Part shown: in pieces, positions 1 to 10,800 of the stretch
Numbering within the stretch: position 1 is the first letter of the stretch
Layout of the letters: each line of letters starts with the position of its first letter
Origin: Pseudomonas putida
GTDB lineage: Bacteria > Pseudomonadota > Gammaproteobacteria > Pseudomonadales > Pseudomonadaceae
DNA length: 64,000 nucleotides
Assembly (NCBI RefSeq): GCF_001976065.1
Contig: NZ_MNAH01000010.1
Span: 124,001-188,000, forward strand
Reading direction: 5' to 3'
The notes under the pieces: model-generated
Database searches by the model: none
Seen by the model: the letters and a program-made list of their open reading frames with translations, nothing else
What the model was told of the DNA's origin: nothing
Made by a program: the position numbers and the translations under genes

Positions 1-1438
1 CCGGAATCGCTGGCAAGCGCGGCGCGATACCGGTCGCCAGGATGATTTCGTCGTAGCCGCCCTCGACCAGTCTCGCCACATCGACACGAGTATTCAGGCA
101 CACCTCGACGTTGGTGGTCTGCAACTTGCGGCCGAAGTAACGCAGGGTCTCGAAGAATTCTTCCTTGCCCGGCACCCGCTTGGCGACATTGAACTGGCCG
201 CCGATTTCGCTGGCCGAATCAAACAGCGTCACCGCATGGCCACGCTCGGCCGCCACGGTCGCGGCGGACAGACCGGCTGGCCCGGCACCGACCACAGCGA
301 TTTTCTTGATCTGCTGCACCGGCACATAGTTGAGTTCGGTCTCGTGGCAGGCACGCGGGTTGACCAGGCAGCTGGTCAGCTTGCCGCCGAAGGTGTGGTC
401 CAGGCAGGCCTGGTTGCAACCGATGCAGGTGTTGATTTCATCAGCGCGGCCTTCAGCGGCCTTGTTGACGAAGTCCGGGTCGGCCAGGAACGGCCGCGCC
501 ATGGAAACCATGTCGGCATCGCCCTCGGCGAGGATCTGCTCGGCGACTTCCGGGGTGTTGATGCGGTTGGTGGTGATCAACGGAATGTTCACAGAACCGC
601 GCAGCTTGGCCGTGACCTTGCTGAAGGCCGCGCGCGGCACCTTGGTGGCAATGGTCGGAATCCGTGCTTCGTGCCAGCCGATACCGGTGTTGATGATCGT
701 CGCACCGGCCTGCTCGATGGCCTTGGCCAGCAGCACGATTTCGTCCCAGGTGCTGCCGCCCTCGACCAGGTCGAGCATCGACAGGCGGAAAATGATGATG
801 AAGTTCGGGCCAACCGCCTCCCGCACACGACGGACGATTTCCACCGGCAGGCGCATGCGGTTTTCGTAGCTGCCGCCCCAGCGGTCGGTACGGTGGTTGG
901 TGTGGGCGGCGAGGAACTGGTTAATGAAATAACCTTCGGAGCCCATGATCTCGACGCCGTCGTACTCGGCCTGCTGGGCCAGGGTCGAGCAGGTGACGAA
1001 ATCGCTGATCTGCTTCTCGATGCCTTCCTCGTCCAGTTCCTTGGGCTTGAACGGGTTGATCGGCGCCTGGATGGCGCTTGGCGCGACCTGTTTCGGGCTG
1101 TAGGCATAACGACCGGCGTGGAGGATCTGCATGCAGATCTTGCCGCCCGCCTCGTGCACCGCGCGGGTGACGATGCGGTGCTTGAGCGCTTCTTCCTCGG
1201 TGGTCAGCTTGGCCGCGCCGGAATACACGCCGCCCTCGTCGTTCGGGCCAATACCGCCGGTGACCATCAGGCCGACACCGCCACGGGCACGCTCGGCGAA
1301 GTACGCCGCCATGCGCTCGAAACCGCCGGGCTTTTCCTCAAGGCCGGTGTGCATCGACCCCATCAGGGTGCGGTTGCGCAACGTGGTGAATCCCAGGTCC
1401 AGCGGGGCCAGCAGGTGCGGGTAATGGGCGGCGGTCAT
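1..1438 (-). CDS. fadH: 2,4-dienoyl-CoA reductase FadH (N-terminal 479 codons; runs off the window)
   Basis: Old-yellow-enzyme/FadH family protein that reduces 2,4-dienoyl-CoA intermediates of unsaturated fatty acid beta-oxidation in the cytosol. My translation from 1438 starts MTAAHYPHLLAPLDLGFTTL and contains NRTLMGSMHTGLEE, as in E. coli FadH. The N-terminal TIM barrel carries the FMN site and a HAGRYAY motif. It is followed by the 4Fe-4S cysteine pattern C-x2-C-x3-C-x11-C (CIGCNQAC...SC), then a dinucleotide-binding motif VVGAGPAGLSA. The 3' end lies beyond position 1 (about 670 residues are expected). A GGAG sits just upstream of the ATG. It is on the same strand as ercS, 140 bp downstream of it, with no obvious functional link. 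Confidence 0.9.
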   Translation of the reverse strand, partial: MTAAHYPHLLAPLDLGFTTLRNRTLMGSMHTGLEEKPGGFERMAAYFAERARGGVGLMVTGGIGPNDEGGVYSGAAKLTTEEEALKHRIVTRAVHEAGGKICMQILHAGRYAYSPKQVAPSAIQAPINPFKPKELDEEGIEKQISDFVTCSTLAQQAEYDGVEIMGSEGYFINQFLAAHTNHRTDRWGGSYENRMRLPVEIVRRVREAVGPNFIIIFRLSMLDLVEGGSTWDEIVLLAKAIEQAGATIINTGIGWHEARIPTIATKVPRAAFSKVTAKLRGSVNIPLITTNRINTPEVAEQILAEGDADMVSMARPFLADPDFVNKAAEGRADEINTCIGCNQACLDHTFGGKLTSCLVNPRACHETELNYVPVQQIKKIAVVGAGPAGLSAATVAAERGHAVTLFDSASEIGGQFNVAKRVPGKEEFFETLRYFGRKLQTTNVEVCLNTRVDVARLVEGGYDEIILATGIAPRLPAIP

Positions 1439-1578
1439 CGGTAACTCCACAGCGAGCGATCACGGAAAAAGCGGGCGCTCTACGGCACCCGTCAGTCATG
1501 TTCGACAGACTAAGAGTCCAACCGCTGGCGCTCAATGACCGAAACTGACAACTTAATGATCCAAATGCGCAGCGGTGT
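1439..1578. other. ercS-fadH intergenic region
   Basis: 140 bp between the ercS stop and the fadH start, both on the minus strand. It should hold the fadH promoter. I see no convincing hairpin, repeat or small ORF. Confidence 0.5.
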
Positions 1579-3315
1579 TCAAGCTGGCGTCCCCAACAAC
1601 TGGCTCAACACGGCGCGCAACTTGCCGGGTTTAACCGGTTTGTTCAGCAGCGGCGCTTCGAGCCGTTGCAACGACCGCCGGCACTGATCGGTACGGTCCG
1701 CGGTGATGATCACCGCAGGAATGGCCTGGTGGTAATGCTCGCGCAAATGCCTGACCACATCACATCCCACCACGCCGTGGTCCAGGTGATAGTCCGCCAG
1801 GATCAGTTCCGGGGCCTGGCCGGCCAGGGCCGCCAGCGCCGAGTGTTCATCGGTGGCGGTGACCACGTCGCAGCCCCACTGCCCGAGCAACGCACTCATG
1901 CTCTCGAGGATGCTCACTTCATTGTCCAGCACCAGCAAGCGCCGGCCCGGCAACGGATTACCGGTGCCCGGTTGCGGCGCCGCGAGGCTGATGGGCAACG
2001 GCACCTCGCGGGAGATCGGCACCTCGATGCTGAACATCGATCCGCGGCCCGGCAGCGAGTGCACCTGGATGCGGTAGTCGAGGATTTTCGCGATGCGCTC
2101 GACGATCGCCAGCCCCAGCCCCACGCCCTTGCGGTCGGCGGCGCGGCCCACGTCCAGTTGATTGAATTCGAGGAAGATGGAGTCCAGGCGATCGGCCGGG
2201 ATGCCGCGTCCGGTGTCCCACACTTCCAGGCGCAGCTTGTCGCCCCGGCGCCTGGCCCCCAGCAGGATGCTGCCATCGTCGGTGTAGCGGCAGGCGTTAC
2301 TGAGGAAGTTGCGCAGGATCCGGGTCATCAGGCGCAAGTCGGTGCGAATGGCGTAATCGCCCATGTGCACGCGCAATCGCAGGCCGGCAGCCTGGGCCAC
2401 GGACTGGAACTCCGAGACCAGTGGACCAAGCAATTCGTCGAGGCGGTACAACGCGACATCCGGCTTGACCGCCGCTTGATCGAGGCGGGAGATATCCAGC
2501 AGGTCGGTGAGCAGGTCCTCGGCGCCTTCCAGCGCCTGATGCGTGCGTTCGACCAGCACCTGCTCGACCTCGGGCAGCTTACGCTCGCGCAAGGTCGAGA
2601 TCAGCAACCGCGCGGCGTTGAGCGGTTGCAGCAGGTCATGACTCGCCGCAGCGAGGTATTTGTCCTTGCTGCGGTTGGCGGCCTCGGCGGCGTCCCGGGC
2701 ATCGCGCAGGGCTTCGGCGATCTGTTTTCGCTGGGTGATCTGCTGTTGCAGGTTGCGGTTGGCTTCCAGCAGTTCATCGGTGCGCGCGGTCACCCGCTGC
2801 TCCAGTTCGTCGTTGAGTTGCTGCAGGCGCTCCTGGGCGAGCTTGCGTTCGGTGATGTCGGCGACGAAGCCTTCCACCAGCCCTTCCTGGTCGGGCTTGA
2901 GCAGCAGGTTCATCAGCACGTCGAGACTGCTGCCGTCCTTGCGCCGCAACTGGGTTTCATAACCGTGCAGGCTGCCCTGGTGGGTGAGGATTTCGCCGAT
3001 GTCTTCAAGCTCCCGCGCGCCGCCGACGAACAGATTGCTCGCCAGGTCCGCCAGGGAGAACAGCACCTCCTGCGGGTCCTGGTAGCCGAGCATGCGCGCC
3101 AGGGCCGGGTTGGCGGCGCGCATGCCATCGTGCAGGCTGGCCTGGAAAATCCCGTGGACCGCGTTTTCGAACAACCATTTGTAGCGATTGCGCTCGGCTT
3201 CCAGCTCGTCCAGGCGCGCGGCCAGTTCCGGGTAATGGCTCTTGCGCGCCGAATGACTGCCTAATCCGAGCAGTCCGGCCAGCGCCCGTTGCTGCTCGTC
3301 AGAGGGCTTCGCCAT
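1579..3315 (-). CDS. ercS: PAS hybrid sensor histidine kinase ErcS (intact copy)
   Basis: Cytoplasmic hybrid histidine kinase of 578 residues. An N-terminal PAS domain (about 50-165) is followed by a coiled coil (about 170-215), a HisKA domain with the phospho-acceptor in SHDLLQPLNAARL, a HATPase domain with DTGRGIP and GVGLGLAIV motifs, and a C-terminal receiver whose phosphorylated Asp is in LILADYHLDHG. It has no DNA-binding domain, so it must signal through partners. ErcS-type kinases act in the regulatory network for PQQ-dependent ethanol oxidation in Pseudomonas. I chose the ATG at 3315 (MAKPSDEQQ): it overlaps the end of the deleted ercA by 17 nt, the same arrangement as in the second erc copy at 24.6 kb. 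In-frame ATG codons further upstream read into ercA. Confidence 0.85.
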   Translation of the reverse strand: MAKPSDEQQRALAGLLGLGSHSARKSHYPELAARLDELEAERNRYKWLFENAVHGIFQASLHDGMRAANPALARMLGYQDPQEVLFSLADLASNLFVGGARELEDIGEILTHQGSLHGYETQLRRKDGSSLDVLMNLLLKPDQEGLVEGFVADITERKLAQERLQQLNDELEQRVTARTDELLEANRNLQQQITQRKQIAEALRDARDAAEAANRSKDKYLAAASHDLLQPLNAARLLISTLRERKLPEVEQVLVERTHQALEGAEDLLTDLLDISRLDQAAVKPDVALYRLDELLGPLVSEFQSVAQAAGLRLRVHMGDYAIRTDLRLMTRILRNFLSNACRYTDDGSILLGARRRGDKLRLEVWDTGRGIPADRLDSIFLEFNQLDVGRAADRKGVGLGLAIVERIAKILDYRIQVHSLPGRGSMFSIEVPISREVPLPISLAAPQPGTGNPLPGRRLLVLDNEVSILESMSALLGQWGCDVVTATDEHSALAALAGQAPELILADYHLDHGVVGCDVVRHLREHYHQAIPAVIITADRTDQCRRSLQRLEAPLLNKPVKPGKLRAVLSQLLGTPA

Positions 3316-3842
3316 AGACGACCTCGACATCGCGCTGGCTGGATTCACGCAGCTTGGTGAGGATGCACGGGGCATCCATGGCGGGCACCCGGATGGTGTC
3401 TACACCTTCGAACTCGAGAATGCTGCGGCCATGGGCGGTGACAATGCCGATGCCTTTACCGCAATCCATCGGGCTGCCGCCGCCGACGGCGACGATCACA
3501 TCGCAGTGGTTTTCCCAGTACAGCTCGGCACCGAGCATCACCTCTTCCACACGCGGGTTGGGCGAGACGGCGCTGTACAGGCAGGCTTGCAGGCTGGCTT
3601 CGACGTCCGCCACCCAATCGGCGGCAATCACTCCCGGATCGCTGACCACCAGCACCTTGCGCGCGCCACAGGTCTTGGCGTAGTTGCCGACGTTGTGCCG
3701 GCAACCGGCACCGGAGATGATTTCAGGCGAAACGAATTTACGCAGCTGGCTGAGACTCTGGCTCATTGGAAAGCCTGTTTTTATTGTTTTGGAAGGTAGG
3801 TCCACACTAAAGCATCCGGCTGTGAATGCAATCAGACCAATG
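3165..3842. repeat. Left copy of the duplicated erc segment
   Basis: Near-identical by eye to 24495-25867 on the same strand: the first ~50 codons of ercS, then ercA with its upstream leader. Similarity begins at a shared TTTCGAACAACCATTTG and ends just after CAATCAGACCAATGG. The left copy lacks about 0.7 kb inside ercA. Weaker similarity resumes at 3972-4013 (pqqE end). Together with the right copy it brackets the 20-kb oxidase block. Confidence 0.9.
3299..3766 (-). pseudogene. ercA: Internally deleted copy of ercA (Fe-dependent alcohol dehydrogenase)
   Basis: Reads MSQSLSQLRKFVSPEII... and matches the first ~115 residues of the complete ercA at 24627-25790. It then jumps in frame from VDTIRVP to the last ~27 residues, ending RDVEVVYGEAL. 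About 230 residues are missing, including the metal-binding and most catalytic region. A second 5-codon deletion removes LGIEY. Several substitutions hit positions kept in the full copy (EIIFGAGC to EIISGAGC, AKTFGAR to AKTCGAR). The reading frame (155 codons plus stop) stays open and still overlaps the start of ercS, so translation through it could still serve coupling to ercS. No dehydrogenase activity is expected. Confidence 0.9.
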
Positions 3843-3855
3843 GGTAGCGCGGCTC

Positions 3856-3960
3856 TTTGCAGGAGCAAAGTATGCTCGCGATGGTCGTTAACGCTAACGC
3901 GTACTGCGTGGATGAACGCGGCGCCTCCAAAGCCATTGCGAGCAAGCTTTGCTCCTACAG
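3856..3960. repeat. REP-like inverted pair
   Basis: Two inverted copies of a Pseudomonas REP-type unit: TTGCAGGAGCAAAGTATGCTCGCGATGG at one end (starts 3856) and the complementary form ending GCTTTGCTCCTACAGGG at 3960. The pair is inserted between the left ercA leader and the pqqE relic. The equivalent gap in the right copy is only about 45 bp and has none. Confidence 0.75.
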
Positions 3961-3971
3961 GGAGCGGATCC

Positions 3972-4013
3972 TTATCCGCGATAGATCAGCCGCGAAGCTT
4001 TCTGACTGCGCAG
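3972..4013 (-). pseudogene. pqqE: Relic of the 3' end of pqqE
   Basis: The minus strand reads L-R-S-Q-K-A-S-R-L-I-Y-R-G-stop. The intact pqqE at 25912 ends L-R-N-A-K-A-S-Q-L-I-Y-R-G-stop. Nucleotide differences include silent ones (TAT for TAC) and a different stop (TAA for TGA). The order relative to ercA is the same as at the intact locus. No further pqqE sequence is recognisable upstream on the minus strand, so this looks like the end of a duplicated segment. Confidence 0.75.
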
Positions 4014-4402
4014 CGGCACTGAACAACCGCACTTCGAAGCATACCTCTTGCTTGGCGATACTTATGGCTCCCCAGCTATCGCTCGAACATCGATGACCGC
4101 CGCCTAACATCAGTCGGGTCTTTTACTCGCGGTAGAAAATAAGCGCACCGCCTTTAGTTGAGATGGTGCGCCTTTTCTTTTGCGCCATCACTTCCCCACA
4201 TCATCACCAAAGATCCACTTGGGAGTTACTTGGGAGCTGGGGCAAGTTCGAAAGTGAACCCACGCCAAGCGCAACGCAATAGCGGAATATCAATCTATAT
4301 TTCAATAGCTTACCAACCCAGCCCAGCATCTCCAGTGGCTACGCTACATGACCAGGGCGTGGGAGCGCGGCGTAAGCATTTTCATGCCGGCTCCCTCGAG
4401 GT
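4014..4402. other. Non-coding left end of the inserted block
   Basis: About 390 bp between the pqqE relic and the multicopper oxidase stop. Apart from the terminator at 4143-4181 I see no supported gene, integrase, att-like repeat or IS end. Composition around 4260-4320 is more AT-rich than the surrounding genes. Confidence 0.5.
4143..4181. terminator. Bidirectional Rho-independent terminator
   Basis: Stem GCGCACC / GGTGCGC with a 15-nt loop, followed on the plus strand by CTTTTCTTTT and on the minus strand by TTATTTTC. It suits termination of the multicopper oxidase transcript arriving on the minus strand (stop at 4403). No plus-strand gene upstream of it is apparent. Confidence 0.7.
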
Positions 4403-7192
<2,790 letters not shown>

Positions 7193-7262
7193 CACCAGCC
7201 GCCTCGAATATGTGAAGGGGGTAATGGGGGCAGTGCAAGGAGCCAGCCATATTTGTAACCGC

Positions 7263-7292
7263 TTTATACAATGTTAAATCCTTATAAAACAA
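7263..7292 (-). promoter_or_regulatory. Candidate sigma-70 promoter of the multicopper oxidase
   Basis: On the minus strand TTGTTT (7292-7287) is followed after 18 nt by TATAAA (7268-7263), about 70 nt before the start codon. It lies in the most AT-rich stretch of this gap. Prediction by eye only. Confidence 0.45.
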
Positions 7293-7367
7293 TTAGTTAC
7301 CAGCGTAAACCTGACGTTACAGATTAAGCGACTGGGGATTGGCACCCGCTACCGGGGAAAGTTCACA

Positions 7368-7450
7368 CCCATTTCAGGGGAACCCCATTCCAGCTTGAAT
7401 CCAGCGGTGATTTGCCATGCCTGCGCTGGGAGCGATTCCCCATAAATGGG
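7368..7450. promoter_or_regulatory. Interrupted 13-bp inverted repeat, possible activator site
   Basis: CCCATTTCAGGGG (7368-7380) pairs with CCCCATAAATGGG (7438-7450) with two mismatches across a 57-bp spacer. It lies about 100-180 bp upstream of the -24/-12 element at 7546, the usual distance for an enhancer used by sigma-54 activators. The regulator is unknown. Confidence 0.4.
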
Positions 7451-7545
7451 CGGTATTACCCGCATTCCCTGTCGACTTTTCTTGGAGAACCGGGCCATGG
7501 AATCAGGCCGCGTTTGCGCTGGGGATATCAGGTTGCCGGGGCCTT

Positions 7546-7561
7546 TGGCACAGAGAATGCT
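7546..7561 (+). promoter_or_regulatory. Candidate sigma-54 (-24/-12) promoter
   Basis: TGGCAC-N5-ATGCT with the invariant GG and GC separated by exactly 10 nt. It differs from the TGGCAC-N5-TTGCT consensus at one position. It points to the small membrane-peptide gene at 7664, about 100 nt downstream. Confidence 0.45.
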
Positions 7562-7663
7562 GTGTGTTCACTAACGGCTCCAAGGGCACTCCCTGACAGG
7601 CAACCGATGCCTGGATAACACCTGCACCACGGATCAGCTGCCAGCCTGCGAGGAGTCACCGTC

Positions 7664-7759
7664 ATGCGAATCGAGCCGATAATCCTCACGCTAGCACTCA
7701 TACTGTTCATTTTTGCGATAGGGGTCGCCTGGAGCCTTATCTTCCTGTTCAGCAGTTAA
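7664..7759 (+). CDS. 31-residue single-span membrane peptide
   Basis: Short frame MRIEPIILTLALILF... ending SLIFLFSS-stop. Almost the whole peptide is one hydrophobic helix preceded by a short charged N-terminus. GAGGAG lies 8 nt before the ATG, a strong ribosome site. It is the only plus-strand gene between the multicopper oxidase and the giant peroxidase and converges on the latter's terminator. No known family is recognised. A role as a small partner or regulator in the inner membrane is a guess from its shape. Confidence 0.5.
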   Translation: MRIEPIILTLALILFIFAIGVAWSLIFLFSS

Positions 7760-7794
7760 GCGTCCATTTTCGACTTCACCCACGACCAGGTATT

Positions 7795-7830
7795 TTAGAA
7801 AAGAAAAGGGAGGGCATCCATGCCCTCCCC
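7795..7830 (-). terminator. Rho-independent terminator of the giant peroxidase gene
   Basis: Stem GGGAGGGCAT / ATGCCCTCCC followed on the minus strand by TTTTCTTTTC, beginning about 40 nt after the mopA stop. Textbook form. Confidence 0.85.
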
Positions 7831-7869
7831 TCAGCTTTTCACGCGTCTGCAACAGTACTGACCAGGACC

Positions 7870-10800
7870 TCAAGTGGCGAGAATGAAGTCTGCGGCAGTG
7901 ACGGTTGTTGCATCGGATACACCGACCAGGCGGATGGAGTCAGCTATTCCTGCGGAGCTGATCAAGGTATCCGCACCGACATCGGTGATGATGACGTTGC
8001 CGACAAAGGTCACGGCATTGACGCCGAACGCGGAAATATCGAGCCGGTCCTGGCCTCCCACCGCGTCGGCATCGAAGCCGATGATCTGATCGACCCCGAA
8101 GCCCGCTGCGAACATGAAGATATCGTTGCCACTGCTGGCAACCATCACGTCGTCGCCGGCACCGCCAGTGACCGTATTGTTGCCAGTACCGCCATCGATA
8201 AAGTCATTGGCGATACCCCCCAACAATGTGTCGTTGGCGTCACCACCGAGCAGCGTGTCGTTGCCTGCTCCGCCATTCAAGACATCCGCCCCGGCACCGC
8301 CGGTGAGGGTGTCGTTGCCGCCGCCACCATTGAGGGTGTCATTACCCACCCCGCCGGTGATGACGTTATTCAACGCGTTACCGTTGCCGACGAAGTTGCC
8401 GACGCCGGTGTAGGTCAGGTTCTCGACCTCAGCGCCCAGCGTGTAGCTGGCCAGCGAAGTCTGCACGGAGTCCGTACCGCCACCCGCCACCTCGACCACC
8501 ACGTCTGCGGCTGCATCGACAACGTAGGTATCGTTGCCGCCTCCCCCCACCAACCGGTCAGCACCGGCACCGCCATTGAGGACGTCGTTACCCACCCCGC
8601 CGGTGATGGTGTTGGCCAGCGCGTTACCGGTACCGGTGAAGTTACCGGCGCCCGTATAGGTCAGGTTCTCGACGTTGGCACCGAGCAGGTACGTCGTCAG
8701 GCTGGTTTGCACCAGATCGGTACCACCACCCGGCGCCTCGGTGACAAGGTCACCGACGTTGTCGACCACAAAGGTGTCGTTGCCGGCACCGCCGCTCATG
8801 TTATCCGCGCCGAGCCCTCCGTTGAGGGTGTCGTTGCCGTCCTCGCCATTGAGCAGGTCGTTGTCGTCTCCGCCGTTGAGGATGTCGTTGCCAGTGCCGC
8901 CAAACAACTGGTCGATACCGGCCAGGCCATTGAGCGTATCGTTCCCGTCCAGGCCAAGCAGTACATCGTTACCCGCGGTGCCGATGAGGATGTTCGCCAA
9001 GGCGTTGCCCTGCAGAACCACGCCCTGAACCACCACCGCCGCCGTCGCTGCAGAGGTCACCGACTCCAGCGTGCCGAAGCCATCGGTGTAGCGCACGATC
9101 ACTCGCAGTTGCAGATTGACCTGCGCCGCACCAGGGGTGAAGGTCGCTGCCGTCGCGCCGTTGATGTCGGTGAAGGACGCGCCGACACCTTGCTGCCACT
9201 GGAAGCTGAAGGTGCCGAGCCCGTCCGGATCGGCAATCGCGGCCGTCAGCGCGGTCAGCACCTGCCCTTGATCCGGTGTCGTATCGCTGATCAGCAACAC
9301 GCCTGTCGGTGCATCGTTGACGTTGGCCACCGGCCCCAGGACGTTGGACGAAACGCTTTCGGCCGCACCGAAGTCATCCACGTAACCGATCACCACGCGC
9401 ACTGCCTGGCCGACCTGGGCCTGGCCAAGCGCGAACGTGCTACCGGTAGCGCCGGCGATGTTGACGAAGCCCGGCCCGTTGTTTGCCTGCCATTGGTAGG
9501 TGAACTGCGGATTGCTCAGGCCATCAACGTCGATGATGCTCGCCGGGTTAGCCGTCAACACCTGGTTCTGCACGGCAAGCCCGGTGACGGTTGGCCCCTG
9601 GGTCGGAGCATCGTTGACGTTGTCCACCGGCCCCAGGATGTTCGACGCAGCGCTTTCGGCCACACCGAAGTCATCCACGTAATCGATCACCACGCGCACT
9701 TCCTGGCCGACCTGGGCCTGGCCAAGCGCGAAGGTGCTGGCGGTTGCGCCGGCGATGTTGACGAAGCCGAGCCCGTCGTTCGCCTGCCACTGGTAGGTGA
9801 ATTGCGTAGTGCTCACGCCATCGGCGTCGATGATGCTCGCCGGGTCAGCGGTCAACAGTTGGTTCTGCACGGCAAGCCCGGTAACGGTCGGCCCTTCGGT
9901 CGGTGTACTGTTCCCGGACGAGTCGACGATCTCCAGCGTGCCCTCGGCATCCTGGTACACCGCCCGGACGCGGATGTTCAGGCCCGCCACATCGTCCGTC
10001 ACCCGGTAGGTGCTGCCGGTCGCCCGCGATGCCTCGCCAGCGGCGACAACAGTGATGTCTTCATAGATGCCCGAACCAGCGATGTTCTCGACCTGCCAGT
10101 AGTAAGCCATCCCACCGGTCACCGCACCGGTCGGGTTGGCCACACTCTGGCTGTCCGCGTCACGTACCGCCTGACCGCTGACGCGCAGCAACTGGCCAGC
10201 AACCGGCGTTTCGTCACGCAGGCCGGTGGCAGCATCGAGGATTGCCAGATGACCCGACGGGTCGTTGTTTTGGGCGGTGCCCACTCCGGACGACTGCGCC
10301 ACGTCAGCGAACTGCAGACGCTCGACGCCCGTCAAGCGATCGACGCCATCACGCCCCGCTACCGAGTCGGTCACAATGACTGTGTCGCCTTCGATCTCGA
10401 TGCCGTATTCCCCCAAATTACCGGAGAAAAACGCAGTATCGAAGCTGTCATCGCCAGTCAGAATCTCCCGCACGATGACCAACTGGCCCGGGTTGTAAGT
10501 ACCGTTCAGCATAAACGGCACCAGCGGCTCCATGCTGTCGAACGTGGCGATTTCCTCGCCAGTGCCATCGGCATTCTCCCGTACGCTGATACGTACGTTC
10601 AGCCACTTGTCACCATCGATGATGTCGTCACCACCGCGACCTTCGATCAGGTCGCTGCCGCTGCCGCCGAGGATGATGTTGCCGCCGTCGAAGAACGTCG
10701 CTCCGTCTGCCAAAAGGTCAGCCAGGCCGTTGATCAGGTTGATGTTGGTCAGCACACTGCCGGTGGCACCCGCAGTGGGTAGCGATGTGGCATCTTCGTT

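Larger units (their letters stand above)
7196..7663. other. Long regulatory gap in front of the multicopper oxidase and the small peptide
   Basis: 468 bp with the two promoter candidates and the inverted repeat listed separately. The longer plus-strand open frame inside it (7412-7618) shows no family resemblance and no clear ribosome site, so I treat the stretch as non-coding. Confidence 0.5.

Noticed and set aside
3299..3375. Longer upstream starts for ercS
   Set aside because: They would translate the end of the ercA remnant in another frame; the start at 3315 matches the arrangement in the right copy.
7412..7618. A 68-codon plus-strand frame
   Set aside because: It runs across the inverted repeat and the -24/-12 promoter candidate and lacks a good ribosome site.
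8150..9000. Regular short DNA repeats resembling a CRISPR-like array
   Set aside because: They are the codons of GGxGxD calcium repeats, in frame with the giant protein and without unique spacers.
9290..9900. Three ~300-bp tandem direct repeats suggesting an assembly or mobile repeat
   Set aside because: They encode Ig-like protein repeats (TVTGLAVQNQ... type) and stay in frame.
8707..10782. A 691-codon plus-strand frame
   Set aside because: Antisense shadow of the RTX and Ig-like repeat region of the giant gene.
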